Source: Planctomycetota bacterium (GTDB taxonomy: Bacteria > Planctomycetota > Phycisphaerae > Sedimentisphaerales > Anaerobacaceae). Taken from it: 64,000 nt of DNA. The notes beneath the pieces were generated by a model that was not told the DNA's origin, ran no database searches, and saw only the letters and a program-made list of their open reading frames with translations. Location: the NCBI GenBank assembly GCA_030605475.1, contig JAUWIG010000016.1, forward strand, positions 1-64,000, read 5' to 3'. Shown here piece by piece: positions 8,914-17,040 of the stretch (the stretch's first letter is position 1; each line of letters begins with the position of its first letter). Both the position numbers and the translations under genes were made by a program.

Positions 8914-10542
8914 TTATCTTACTGCGCCCGGTATCGGCTCTTTGTCTTTATCTTCATCTTTTAAGTCTGTTAGCAGCACGTTAGTAGTTAGCATCAGTCC
9001 CGCCACGGAAGCGGCCATTTGCAATGCGGTTCTGGCGACCTTTGCCGGGTCGATAATACCGGCTTTGAACATATCGACGAACCGGCCGGTATTGGCATCA
9101 TAGCCGATATTGTCGTTTTTACCCTGTTTTTCGAGAAGTTGAGCGACAACGACATCGCCCTGGTCGCCGGAGTTCTCTGCTATCTGGACTGTCGGTGTTT
9201 TAAGGGCGTCCCTTATAATGTCAAAGCCGATTTTTTCATCGCCTTTGGCCTTTGCTCTGGCCTTTTCGACCTGGTTGATGGCACGCAGGAAGATAACACC
9301 GCCGCCTGGTACGACGCCTTCTTCGGTTGCCGCTCTTGTGGCGTGAAGGGCATCTTCGAGCAGGTCCTTGCGCTCCTTCATTTCTGTCTCGGTGGCGGCG
9401 CCTGCTTTGATGATGGCGACCCCGCCGGTTAGCTTCGCGAGCCGTTCCTGCAATTTTTCGCGGTCGTAGTCGCTTGTTGTTTTTTCGATTTGGTTGCGAA
9501 TCTGGTCACAGCGAGCAGTTATATCTTTCTTTTTGCCGGCCCCTTCGATTATTGTGGTTGTTTCCTTGGCGACAACGATTTTCTTTGCCTGTCCTAACTG
9601 CGAAAGCTCGATGCTTTCGAGCTTGATGCCCAAATCTTCGGTAATTACCTGTCCGCCGGTCAAGACGGTCATATCGGCTAACATAGCTTTTCTGCGATCG
9701 CCGAAGCCTGGCGCTTTGACGGCACAAACTTTTAACACGCCCTGCAGGCGGTTAATAACCAGTGCAGCCAATGCTTCACCCTCGACGTCTTCTGCAATGA
9801 CCAATATCGGTCTGGCAACCTGGGCAATTTTTTCAAACAGCGGGATAATCTCGCGGACATTGGATATTTTCTTTTCGTGCAGCAGGATGTAGGCGTCTTC
9901 AAGGACAGCTTCGAGTGTCTCGGGATTGGTCATAAAATATGGTGATATGTAGCCCTTATCGAACTGCATACCTTCGACGACGGTCAGCTCGTTTTCCATT
10001 CCCTTGCCTTCTTCGATTTCGATGACGCCTTCCCTGCCGACCTTGTCGATTGCATCAGCTAAGATTTCGCCGACTTGAGGGTCGTTGTTCGCACTGATGG
10101 TTGCCACTTTTGCGATATCGCTGTGGCCTTTTACAGGGACACTGACTGATTCGATGAATTTTGTGACGGCTTCGGTGGCTTTGCTGATTCCTCGCTGGAT
10201 GGCCATTGGATTTGCGCCTGCGATTACGTGCTTTAGGCCCTGGGTGTAAATTGCCTCTGCGAAGACGGTTGAAGTGGTTGTACCATCGCCGACAACATCG
10301 GAGGTTTTGCTGGCGACCTGGTTGACCATCTTTGCGCCCATATTTTTGAACGGTTCGGGCAGCTCGATTTCCTTGCTGACCGAAACGCCGTCCTTTGTTA
10401 CTTTTGGTGAGCCAAAACCTTTGTGCAGGATAACATTTTTGCCGGTTGGGCCCAGAGTAACTCTGACTGCTGCGGCCAATTGCGACAGGCCGTCTTTGAG
10501 ATGTGTCCGTGCAGTATCGTCAAACATTAATTGCTTTGCCAT
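8914..10542 (-). CDS. groL: Chaperonin GroEL, second paralogue (no GGM tail)
   Basis: 542 residues, full length for Hsp60. The ATP-binding signature GDGTTT lies near residue 85, and the apical-domain and hinge segments are all in place. The C-terminus reads [12 protein letters not shown], so the flexible Gly-Gly-Met tail of classical GroEL is missing. The start codon is preceded by GAGGTG. It follows groES and precedes dnaJ on the same strand. Multiple chaperonins are common in Planctomycetota. Tail-less paralogues in other bacteria are often specialised or stress-induced, so a division of labour with the upstream copy is likely but not shown here. Confidence 0.95.
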   Translation of the reverse strand: MAKQLMFDDTARTHLKDGLSQLAAAVRVTLGPTGKNVILHKGFGSPKVTKDGVSVSKEIELPEPFKNMGAKMVNQVASKTSDVVGDGTTTSTVFAEAIYTQGLKHVIAGANPMAIQRGISKATEAVTKFIESVSVPVKGHSDIAKVATISANNDPQVGEILADAIDKVGREGVIEIEEGKGMENELTVVEGMQFDKGYISPYFMTNPETLEAVLEDAYILLHEKKISNVREIIPLFEKIAQVARPILVIAEDVEGEALAALVINRLQGVLKVCAVKAPGFGDRRKAMLADMTVLTGGQVITEDLGIKLESIELSQLGQAKKIVVAKETTTIIEGAGKKKDITARCDQIRNQIEKTTSDYDREKLQERLAKLTGGVAIIKAGAATETEMKERKDLLEDALHATRAATEEGVVPGGGVIFLRAINQVEKARAKAKGDEKIGFDIIRDALKTPTVQIAENSGDQGDVVVAQLLEKQGKNDNIGYDANTGRFVDMFKAGIIDPAKVARTALQMAASVAGLMLTTNVLLTDLKDEDKDKEPIPGAVR

Positions 10543-10617
10543 TTTTTTATCACCTCATTTTTTTAGCTGTTAGTTTTTAATTCGTAATCTATGAACTACG
10601 AACTATGAACTGCTATC

Positions 10618-10908
10618 TTACTTTTCAACTACTCCGAGGATGTCACTTTCCCGCAGAATTACATATTCCTCTCCATCGACTTCGACCTCGTTTCCTATGT
10701 ATTTTGCGTAGATAACCTCGTCGTTTTTCTTTACAGACATTTTATTCCGTTTTCCGCTGTCGAGCAGTTTACCCGGCCCGGTAGCTATTATTTTTCCGAT
10801 TTGCGGTTTTTCTTTTGCGGTGTCGGGTAGAATGATGCCGCCAGTGGTTTTTTCTTCTGCATCCGATTGTTTTATTACAATTCTGTCATCCAAAGGTCTA
10901 AGTTTCAT
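10618..10908 (-). CDS. groS: Co-chaperonin GroES
   Basis: 96 residues when started at MKLRPLDDRIVIKQ (10908), which has AAGGAG just upstream. A longer frame to 10938 adds ten residues read from a short repeat and is rejected. The mobile loop (about residues 16-32, AEEKTTGGIILPDTAKEK) and the roof segment are normal. GroES caps the GroEL cavity. Its position between two groEL genes leaves open whether it serves both. Confidence 0.96.
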   Translation of the reverse strand: MKLRPLDDRIVIKQSDAEEKTTGGIILPDTAKEKPQIGKIIATGPGKLLDSGKRNKMSVKKNDEVIYAKYIGNEVEVDGEEYVILRESDILGVVEK

Positions 10909-11004
10909 AACCGGCTCCTTAATTAGTTCGTAGTTCAATTGGACATTTAAAATTCGACATTCGATATTCTTTGTTTACCCCTCACTTACGTTCGGGGCTC
11001 TGGT

Positions 11005-12684
11005 TTACATCATACCCATATCGCCGCCCATACCGCCGCCCATACCGCCGCCCATACCACCGGGCATTCCGCCGGGCATACCGCCGGGGCCGGCTTCTTT
11101 TTCTTTTGGCTTTTCGGTAACAAGGCAATCGGTGGTTAGCAGAAGGCCGGCTATACTTACGGCGTTTTGCAAAGCGATTCGCGTTACCTTTGCCGGGTCG
11201 ATGACACCTGCTTCGAGCAGGTCTTCGTATTTGTCTGTGTCGGCGTTGTAGCCGAAACCGCCTTTGCCTTCTGAGACTTTATTAACTACGAGATTTGGCG
11301 TTGCACCGGCATTGGCGGCAATGTAATAGCAGGGCGTTGTGAGTGCCTTCGCGGTTATATCGGCACCGGTTTGCTCGTCGCCTTTGAGTTTTAACCGCTT
11401 TGCTGCATTGATACATCTGATGAGCGCTACGCCTCCGCCGGGCACGATGCCTTCTTCGATGGCCGCTCTGGTGGCGTGGAGGGCGTCCTCGATTCGGGCT
11501 TTTCGCTCTTTCATTTCGGCTTCACTTGCGGCACCGACATTGATTTGAGCGACGCCGCCGGTTAGTTTGGCGAGCCGCTCCTGGAGCTTCTCGCGGTCGT
11601 AATCACTGGTTGTGGTTTCTGTTTCGTTCTGGATTTGCTTGATTCTGCCGCTAATTGCTCCCTCACTGCCGGCACCTTCGATGATTATTGTATTGTCGTT
11701 GTCGATGGTTACTTTTTTGGCCTGGCCAAGCTGTTTAATACCGATGTTTTCCATCTCGATTCCCAAATCTTTGAAAATCGGCTCGGCGCCCGTAAGTGTT
11801 GCAATGTCGGCGAGCATTGCTTTTCTGCGGTCGCCGTAGCCCGGTGCCTTTACCGCTGCTCCCTGCAATATGCCTTTTAGCTTGTTGACCACCAGTGTTG
11901 CCAATGCTTCGCCCTCGATGTCTTCTGCGATAATCAGCAGAGGTTTTTTGCTTTTTGCAATCTTTTCCAGCAGCGGCACGAGCTTGGCCACATTGCTGAT
12001 TTTGTCCTCATAAACGAGTATGTATGGTTTTTCCAGTTCGCAGACCATATTATCCGGGTCGGTTACGAAATGCGGCGAAATATAGCCGCGGTCAAACTGC
12101 ATCCCTTCGACAAAATCGACGGTTGTGTCGAAACTTTTGCCTTCCTCAACGGTAATAACGCCGTCTTTGCCGACCCGCTGAAAAGCTTTGGCTATAATCT
12201 TTCCGATTTCCATATCGTTATTTGCTGAAACCGAAGCGATATTGATTATGTCATCGGTTTTGGTGATGTCGATTGGCTTTGCCAGTGAGGCGAGCTTGTC
12301 AATTACCACTTTGACACACTTTTGCATACCGCGGGCCAGCGCCATAGCGTCTGCGCCGGCTGCGAGGTTTCTGCAAGCTTCTTTGAACATCGCTTCGGTG
12401 AGCACGGTGGCGGTTGTTGTTCCATCACCGGCGACTTTCGAGGTTTTGCTTGCCGCTTCTTTTACTAATTGTGCGCCGAGGTTCTCGTTCTTGTCGATGA
12501 ATTCGATTTCCTCAGCTACCGTTACGCCGTCTTTGGTAACGGTTGGTCCGCCCCAGCTTTTGTCGATGATGGCGTTTCGCCCTCTCGGGCCGAGCGTTGA
12601 TTTGACTGCTGCTGCCAGTTTTTCCACGCCGGCCAGCAGCCCTGCTCTTGCGTCTGATTCGAATGCCAATTCTTTAACTGCCAT
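11005..12684 (-). CDS. groL: Chaperonin GroEL, main copy with Gly-Met tail
   Basis: 559 residues. All Hsp60 regions are present, including GDGTTT near residue 87, and the C-terminus is a long Gly/Met tail (repeated GGMPGGM and GGMGGGM units), characteristic of housekeeping GroEL folding chambers. ATG start at 12684 with AAGGAG upstream. It is the first gene of the minus-strand chaperone cluster (groEL-groES-groEL-dnaJ-grpE-fmdB). No CIRCE inverted repeat (TTAGCACTC-N9-GAGTGCTAA) was seen upstream, so HrcA control is not supported. Confidence 0.96.
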   Translation of the reverse strand: MAVKELAFESDARAGLLAGVEKLAAAVKSTLGPRGRNAIIDKSWGGPTVTKDGVTVAEEIEFIDKNENLGAQLVKEAASKTSKVAGDGTTTATVLTEAMFKEACRNLAAGADAMALARGMQKCVKVVIDKLASLAKPIDITKTDDIINIASVSANNDMEIGKIIAKAFQRVGKDGVITVEEGKSFDTTVDFVEGMQFDRGYISPHFVTDPDNMVCELEKPYILVYEDKISNVAKLVPLLEKIAKSKKPLLIIAEDIEGEALATLVVNKLKGILQGAAVKAPGYGDRRKAMLADIATLTGAEPIFKDLGIEMENIGIKQLGQAKKVTIDNDNTIIIEGAGSEGAISGRIKQIQNETETTTSDYDREKLQERLAKLTGGVAQINVGAASEAEMKERKARIEDALHATRAAIEEGIVPGGGVALIRCINAAKRLKLKGDEQTGADITAKALTTPCYYIAANAGATPNLVVNKVSEGKGGFGYNADTDKYEDLLEAGVIDPAKVTRIALQNAVSIAGLLLTTDCLVTEKPKEKEAGPGGMPGGMPGGMGGGMGGGMGGDMGMM

Positions 12685-12767
12685 AATTACTTTACTCCTT
12701 ATTCAAAAAAGGGTTAGCTATTAATCTCTGATTTCTGACTCCTGACTCCTGACTTCTTTTCGCGTAA

Positions 12768-12796
12768 TTTATACCAGATATGCAAAAAATATGCCA
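12768..12796 (-). promoter_or_regulatory. Candidate promoter of the chaperone cluster
   Basis: Read on the minus strand, TGGCATA-N4-TTGCA (12796 down to 12782) matches the -24/-12 pattern of sigma-54 promoters with the required GG-to-GC spacing. Immediately downstream, TGGTATAAA (12776-12768) is an extended -10 element for sigma-70. Either could start transcription about 80 bases before the groEL ATG. Only one of the two is likely to be real. Confidence 0.35.
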
Positions 12797-12931
12797 GCTT
12801 TTGTGCAAATTAAGGCCGTTGGATATTGTGTGCTCTTAACTGCTTTTATTACAGGGAATTAAGGGAATGCGAAATTGTTTGTGAGAGCTATAGCCCTTAT
12901 TTCCACCACCCAAAAATGCCAATTTTGGCAG

Positions 12932-13267
12932 TTAAAAGGAGTGGCTACGCCAACTTGACAGGGTTTGTATCTTATTCTGGGATTTTTTGAAGATTACCAT
13001 ACCCTTTTCTTTTGCCAGTTTTTCAAGGAGATGCCTGTAATGCGTCTCCAGCTCATCACCATCTCTTTTAAGCAGGCTCGGCCAGTTATAACCGGCAGGG
13101 ATAGTACTCGGCTCGTTAATCGGCGGTTTAGACCGCTCATCGGCCATTTTCAAAAATAATAGATATGTAAGCTGCTCAACATAATCGCCGTAGCTTACAC
13201 CGTCATCACGAAGGACGTGGCAATAGTTCCATAACTTTTGTACAATCTGCTGGGAATTATCTGCCAT
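12932..13267 (-). pseudogene. hsdM: Truncated type I restriction-modification methylase subunit (hsdM fragment)
   Basis: The 111 residues match the N-terminal helical domain of HsdM-type N6-adenine methylases: VQKLWNYCHVLRDDGV, YGDYVEQLTYLLFLKMADE and KGMVIFKKSQNKIQ are typical. Intact proteins of this kind are about 450-550 residues, with a SAM-binding domain and an NPPF motif. Here the frame leaves the family after QNKIQ and stops within 13 residues, so the catalytic part is gone. It is the 3'-most gene of a minus-strand island with a nuclease gene, and is best read as a relic of a larger restriction locus. Confidence 0.75.
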
Positions 13268-13319
13268 AATTTTTACCTCTGTAATTCACGCCAGTATCAA
13301 TAGTTCCTTAATTTCTAAT

Positions 13320-13892
13320 TTACTTCTTAGGCTTCTCTTGTGTCCCATCTGCGCCTGAATTAGCTTTTTGTAGTATTGTCTCTACGGTTCCTAATCTCGT
13401 ATATATACGAAAAAACAGTATCAGCCATTCGCACACCACTCTTAGCCAAAATAAACCGAACAAAATTATCAACCATTTGTGTTCGAGAATCGAATAGACC
13501 GGAGACGTTGATAGCGGCTGAAAAGAACTTGGCTCCGCCTCCGACTGCGGCAGCAAATCCACAAGATACCATACGACCACTGCAAATACACATAGAGCAA
13601 AAGTAATAATTATGACCCAAGGGAATATCATAATACGGAACAAGAAGAAGTCCTCAACAAAAGACCATACTGTCTTCGGTTTGGATTTTTCTTCGTTTGG
13701 TCCCAAAGAAGGTCTTTTGCTGGCAGCTTTATCAATGTGTTCGGTTTTATTTTCCGGCTCTAAGAACTTTGCCTTCAAGCCTTCAGAAGTAACTGTAAAT
13801 CGTTTGCTACATTTGGGGCACTTTGCTTCTCTACCTATGTATTTGTCTGGAATATTAAGTTTTCGCTCACAATGTGGACAAAGTGCTTTCAT
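13320..13892 (-). CDS. Zinc-ribbon membrane protein of unknown role
   Basis: 190 residues. The start MKALCPHCERKLNIPDKYIGREAKCPKC is a zinc ribbon of the MJ0042 type with two CPxC pairs (about residues 5-8 and 25-28). A hydrophilic linker follows, then two membrane helices (about 93-115 and 140-162). Proteins of this layout are frequent in planctomycetes and have no fixed function. The gene lies between the truncated hsdM and the nuclease gene on the same strand, 33 bases after the latter, so it may have been part of the same defence island or arrived separately. Confidence 0.7.
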   Translation of the reverse strand: MKALCPHCERKLNIPDKYIGREAKCPKCSKRFTVTSEGLKAKFLEPENKTEHIDKAASKRPSLGPNEEKSKPKTVWSFVEDFFLFRIMIFPWVIIITFALCVFAVVVWYLVDLLPQSEAEPSSFQPLSTSPVYSILEHKWLIILFGLFWLRVVCEWLILFFRIYTRLGTVETILQKANSGADGTQEKPKK

Positions 13893-13925
13893 GGTCTCTC
13901 CTTTTTTGCTATTTCTTTTTCGCTT

Positions 13926-15002
13926 TTACACCTCTCTGTTTATACCCGCTGGGGTTAATGCCATTATTGTATCAACTGCGTTCGTATTGGCAGGGGCTAT
14001 ATGATTAGTACGAATTAGCTTAACGTTCAAATAACCGACCGGCACTTCATCCCAGCTGCCGTTTTTCAGCTTTTGGTACAGGTAAAGCCGTGTCCCATCA
14101 GTGAGTACTATTTTTTTACAATTTTTGAGTTTACGCTTCTCAACATAGGTTGTGGCCTGAGTAAAAGTGTTCTGTAGCCCGTGTCCCAATCCTTTTGCTT
14201 CACAGACAAGACAACAATTCTCTGCCGTAGTAGGCGTACCTGAGAAAGCTGCAAGGTCAATTTTTTTCCATTCCACAGCAAGTAGCTGTTCCGACCAACC
14301 CAAGGCCAGCAAAAATGGTAATATCATATGAGCTACAACTTCGTGCTCTTTGGGTCTTTGGGATTTTTCCCCGTGTTTTTCATACCACTTCGCAAGCCGC
14401 CGTTGCCTTTGTATTGCTAAAACCACTTTGTCAACAGCCTCATTAGGTAGCCCTTTTGAAAACAGTTCTTCTCCAAGCTCGTCCAAATTCAACTTCTTAG
14501 GTAGTGCTAAAGGCAGCGGTTTCAAAGCCCGACTCTTGCATTGAGGGAACAAATGTTTGATTCTTTCCTGTATTCGTTTAGGAACTTTGTTGAAAGTAGA
14601 TCCCCTATAATAAAAAATATCTTTCTCTTTTTGAATACAAGATAATTCATTTGCTAAGTGATGTTGCCACATAACTCGATGGGCGTGTTGCAAATCCCAA
14701 CCGAACACATCATCAAATGTCTTTGTCCAAAAATAGCCCGACTTGCCAACCAAGCCAATTGCTTCTGCTTTTGACCCCAGCCTAAGTACAATAATATCTC
14801 CGCCTCTTACCTCTGTGCAGAACTGTCGAAGCTGAGTCGCAAAACCCTTCGTGACTAAGCCCTGTTCTTTCAACAGTTCATAAGCGTCCTTATCATAACG
14901 ACCAAATCTTCCCGGCCCCATAAACATCACGTTGTGCTGAATGAAAATATCTGTATAATTTCTTGTGCTGTCACCAGCCGCTATTTGCCAGACTTGAGTC
15001 AT
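13926..15002 (-). CDS. PUA/EVE-like domain fused to a PD-(D/E)XK nuclease: putative modification-dependent restriction enzyme
   Basis: 358 residues, with a strong AGGAGG before the ATG. Residues 1 to about 125 (VWQIAAGDSTRNYTDIF, MFMGPGRFGRYD, GGDIIVLRLGSKAEAIGLVG, WDLQHAHRVMW) resemble the EVE/PUA-like fold that reads modified bases. Residues 170-210 are helical. Residues 215-335 resemble the HsdR N-terminal nuclease fold: EHEVVAHMILPFLLALGW, Asp249 in KKIDLAAF, and Glu268-Ala-Lys270 in LVCEAKG give the D...ExK triad. A base-reader joined to a nuclease suggests a type IV-like enzyme that cuts modified DNA. This is inference from fold patterns. The start overlaps the stop of a broken upstream gene by four bases. 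Confidence 0.65.
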   Translation of the reverse strand: MTQVWQIAAGDSTRNYTDIFIQHNVMFMGPGRFGRYDKDAYELLKEQGLVTKGFATQLRQFCTEVRGGDIIVLRLGSKAEAIGLVGKSGYFWTKTFDDVFGWDLQHAHRVMWQHHLANELSCIQKEKDIFYYRGSTFNKVPKRIQERIKHLFPQCKSRALKPLPLALPKKLNLDELGEELFSKGLPNEAVDKVVLAIQRQRRLAKWYEKHGEKSQRPKEHEVVAHMILPFLLALGWSEQLLAVEWKKIDLAAFSGTPTTAENCCLVCEAKGLGHGLQNTFTQATTYVEKRKLKNCKKIVLTDGTRLYLYQKLKNGSWDEVPVGYLNVKLIRTNHIAPANTNAVDTIMALTPAGINREV

Positions 15003-15166
15003 TTATTCCTCCTCCACTTCCGCTTACCACCGAAGAGCTTACCAATTTCGTTCTCCATCAGACCAATTTTTATTTTCGCAGCGTCAAGCTGCTCCTCAGT
15101 CCATCGCTCTGGATAGGCCCAGTAACTGCTTTTCAGATAACACCGATGAGCCAAGTCGGGGTTGAA
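14999..15166 (-). pseudogene. 3' remnant of a gene upstream of the nuclease
   Basis: Reading the minus strand into the TGA at 15001-14999 gives an open frame of about 55 codons with protein-like content (FNPDLAHRCYLKSSY, WAYPERWTEEQL, LFGGKRKWRRNK) but no start codon. It is cut at a GGGTATTA tandem repeat (15167-15190). The stop overlaps the nuclease start (ATGA), so the two were once translationally coupled. The family is not recognised. From context it may be the end of a methylase or helicase subunit of the same restriction system. Confidence 0.5.
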
Positions 15167-15199
15167 GGGTATTAGGGTATTAGGGTATTAGGGGGACAG
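15167..15199. repeat. Tandem GGGTATTA repeat ending in GGGGACAG
   Basis: Three perfect 8-bp GGGTATTA units (15167-15190) are followed by GGGGGACAGT. The GGGGACAG word recurs near 62349 and 62867, the former beside TACCCCTAATAT. It marks the breakpoint of the truncated gene and looks like the edge of a dispersed repeat element. Confidence 0.6.
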
Positions 15200-15519
15200 T
15201 TACCCATTTTTGCTTTTACAATACCCAAAACCACAATTCCCGCCTGCCTGTCCTCGAATTCCGTTGTCGGGGGCCCCCGTACGCCGTAGACGGGGGTCAA
15301 CTAAATACTATTCACTAAATACTAACGACTATCCACCCTACCCGAAACTTCCCAATCCGTCAACACCGAAGGCCCCAACTAAAAACTAAGCACTTAAAAC
15401 TCAAAATTCAAAATTCTCAATTCTACATTCTAAATTCCTCTCGTAGCGCAGCGAAGACCCTCGTAGCGAAGCGGAGATCCCCGCATGTTGTTGGCGGGGA
15501 CCCAGTCTCTTTTGCCTTT

Positions 15520-15562
15520 CACTTCGACATTCGATATTCCTTGTTCGATATTCGATATTCCC
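15520..15562. repeat. Dispersed CACTTCGACATTCGATATTCC-type repeat, copy 1
   Basis: A 43-base stretch built from ATTCGATATTC words. It is nearly identical to 62053-62094, and its first half matches 10953-10975 beside groES. The repeated words suggest an expanded short tandem repeat that has also spread around the genome. Confidence 0.7.
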
Positions 15563-15830
15563 TTTCCTCCTCCGTCGTCCATCATCCCTCGCCCCCAACG
15601 CGCAACGCGTAACCCGCAACACGAAATCCGCGCAATCTGTGTAGCTTGTGCCAGTGCAAACGGGTATCTGTGGCTTAAATTCGTGTCAATCAACGTCAAC
15701 TTGTGCCATAGGTATTCGTGGCTCAACCCAGAACTCAACACTCAAAATTCAAAACTCCCCGCGTCCTCTGTGCCTAATTTTTCTTCGTGTTCTTCGTGCC
15801 TTCGTGGTGGAAAAGCTGCTGCAAAAAAGC

Positions 15831-15951
15831 GCACTTTTTCGCACTTTCTTGCACGTTTTTGCAATTTCTTACATTTTCTTGCAATTTTTACTCATTTTCT
15901 TACATTTTCTTGCAATTTCTTGCATTTTTTTGCACTTTTTTGCACTTTTTC
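15831..15951. repeat. Helically phased T-tract array with 10-bp period
   Basis: Twelve consecutive units of the form GCA(C/A)TTTYTT follow each other with an exact 10-bp period, with one 1-bp slip near 15890. T-tracts spaced by one helical turn are the classical cause of intrinsic DNA curvature, so this 120-bp segment should be strongly bent. It lies in non-coding DNA about 135 bases beyond the 3' end of tsaB. It is not a CRISPR array because there are no unique spacers. Confidence 0.75.
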
Positions 15952-16087
15952 TCCTACCCATTCCACCCAAACCCCACAAACCAACCTAACCACCCTCATT
16001 TTTGACCCAAAAACAAACATCCCCCAATGAAAAAACTCAAAATTTCCCCCATTTTTTTAAAAATCAGGATAATTTTAGTCCTCAATT

Positions 16088-16855
16088 TCAGCTCTTCCGT
16101 TGTTTCCCTGTCTCTTTAACATCAGGTGTGCGCAAATAGTTCGGCTGTAATGTCAAAGGGTCCGCAAACTCTGCGATTTGGGCTTTTTCCCAGCCGAGCA
16201 GATGGACTTTCTCGGCCTTTGGGTACCAGGTTGCCTCGTCCAAGAATCGGATGCCATCAGCCTTGAATTTGTCCTTGTAATATATCAGGCCTTCACCAAG
16301 CAGCCAGATGGGCTTTTCCCTGCGAGCAAACTTATCCAGGAACTGCGAAGCGGTCATTAAGGCATCCGGGATGACTTTTTCCCAGATTTCGTCTCTCGTC
16401 TCTCGTCTCTCGTCTCTCGTTTTTTGGTAAACGGCGATGAAGAATTGGCTGCGCTTGGCGTCGAGGATAACGGCGATATTCTCGATGCTCGGTGCTGGAT
16501 GCTCGATGCTCGATGCGTCTGCGGTGAGAGCGATTGCATTGGCGGCGATTACGTCTAATGTGTCAACCGCAACGATTTTTGCGGCGTTGGCCAGGTGCAT
16601 TGTTTTTGCGAAAGTTACAGCTATGCGCAGGCCGGTAAAGCTGCCGGGGCCGACAGAAATGCAGATATGCTCGATTTCCTGTGGCTTTCGGCTGAAGCGG
16701 TCCAGCAGGCGGTGAATGGCGGGAAGGAGCTCCGCACTGTGCCTCATTGGGCCGGAAAGAGCGGCTTCGGCGAGTATCTGTGCTCCAAGGGCTATCGCGA
16801 CCGAGCCGGTTCTGCCGGACGTTTCAACGGCTAATATCAGGGGTTTTTGCGTCAT
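16088..16855 (-). CDS. tsaB: tRNA threonylcarbamoyladenosine biosynthesis protein TsaB
   Basis: 255 residues. The ASKHA-fold start LILAVETSGRTGSVAI and the conserved ICISVGPGSFTGLRIAV identify TsaB, the partner of TsaD and TsaE in making t6A37 in ANN-decoding tRNAs. Two surface-loop regions are unusual. About residues 113-124 read as ASSIEHPAPSIE from a GATGCTCGATGCTC-like repeat (16491-16520). About residues 146-156 read as TRDERRETRDE from four perfect GTCTCTC units (16391-16418). Neither breaks the frame. The gene is alone on its strand here. Function is well supported, and the repeats probably sit in tolerant loops. Confidence 0.92.
   Translation of the reverse strand: MTQKPLILAVETSGRTGSVAIALGAQILAEAALSGPMRHSAELLPAIHRLLDRFSRKPQEIEHICISVGPGSFTGLRIAVTFAKTMHLANAAKIVAVDTLDVIAANAIALTADASSIEHPAPSIENIAVILDAKRSQFFIAVYQKTRDERRETRDEIWEKVIPDALMTASQFLDKFARREKPIWLLGEGLIYYKDKFKADGIRFLDEATWYPKAEKVHLLGWEKAQIAEFADPLTLQPNYLRTPDVKETGKQRKS
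16391..16418. repeat. GTCTCTC x4 microsatellite inside tsaB
   Basis: Four perfect 7-bp units. Because 7 is not a multiple of three, gain or loss of one unit would shift the tsaB frame. It could therefore be a phase-variable site or a fixed relic. Confidence 0.75.
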
Positions 16856-16902
16856 TTGGCAAAGATAATATCGCTGAAGCGGAGATAAATCAAATTTTTC
16901 CC

Positions 16903-16930
16903 TTGCAAAAAAGACGCATTTGTTTATAAA
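16903..16930 (+). promoter_or_regulatory. Promoter upstream of the secretin-less paralogue
   Basis: TTGCAA (16903-16908) and TATAAA (16925-16930) are 16 bases apart. The surrounding 45 bases (16885-16931) are repeated almost exactly at 18353-18399 in front of the secretin gene, which supports a conserved control region. Confidence 0.5.
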
Positions 16931-17040
16931 ACAGGCTTTTGTGGGTGTAATCTATGAGGTGTTGGGTGCTCTGATAAATCGGGATTGTTAGTTTGTGAAG
17001 AGCTTTCCATAGAAGGCGGATTTTTGGCAGGGCGTTAGTT

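Larger units (their letters stand above)
15188..16087. other. Repeat-rich non-coding stretch between the restriction island and tsaB
   Basis: About 900 bases with no credible gene. The plus-strand frames here are phenylalanine-rich readings of repeats. Contents: a hairpin CCCCCGT/ACGGGGG (15274-15296); simple degenerate repeats of ACTAAATACT and AAAATTC type (15300-15435); a GCGAAGCGGAGATCCC segment with hairpin TCCCCGC/GCGGGGA (15477-15500); a dispersed repeat (15520-15562); and the phased T-tract array (15831-15951). Confidence 0.6.

Noticed and set aside
12685-12931. CIRCE/HrcA operator before groEL
   Set aside because: No TTAGCACTC-N9-GAGTGCTAA-like dyad could be found. Only a sigma-54-like motif and an extended -10 were seen.
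15167-15190. Telomere-like or integration-end repeat
   Set aside because: GGGTATTA x3 is too short and lies internally. It fits the edge of a truncated gene and a dispersed repeat better.
15831-15951. Repeat array that might be a CRISPR
   Set aside because: Units are only 10 bp, directly adjacent, degenerate and without unique spacers. No cas genes are present in the window.
15485-16030. Plus-strand frame of 181 codons across the repeat region
   Set aside because: The reading is dominated by Phe/Leu/Ser from the T-tract repeat and by words from dispersed repeats. There is no ribosome site or protein-like pattern.
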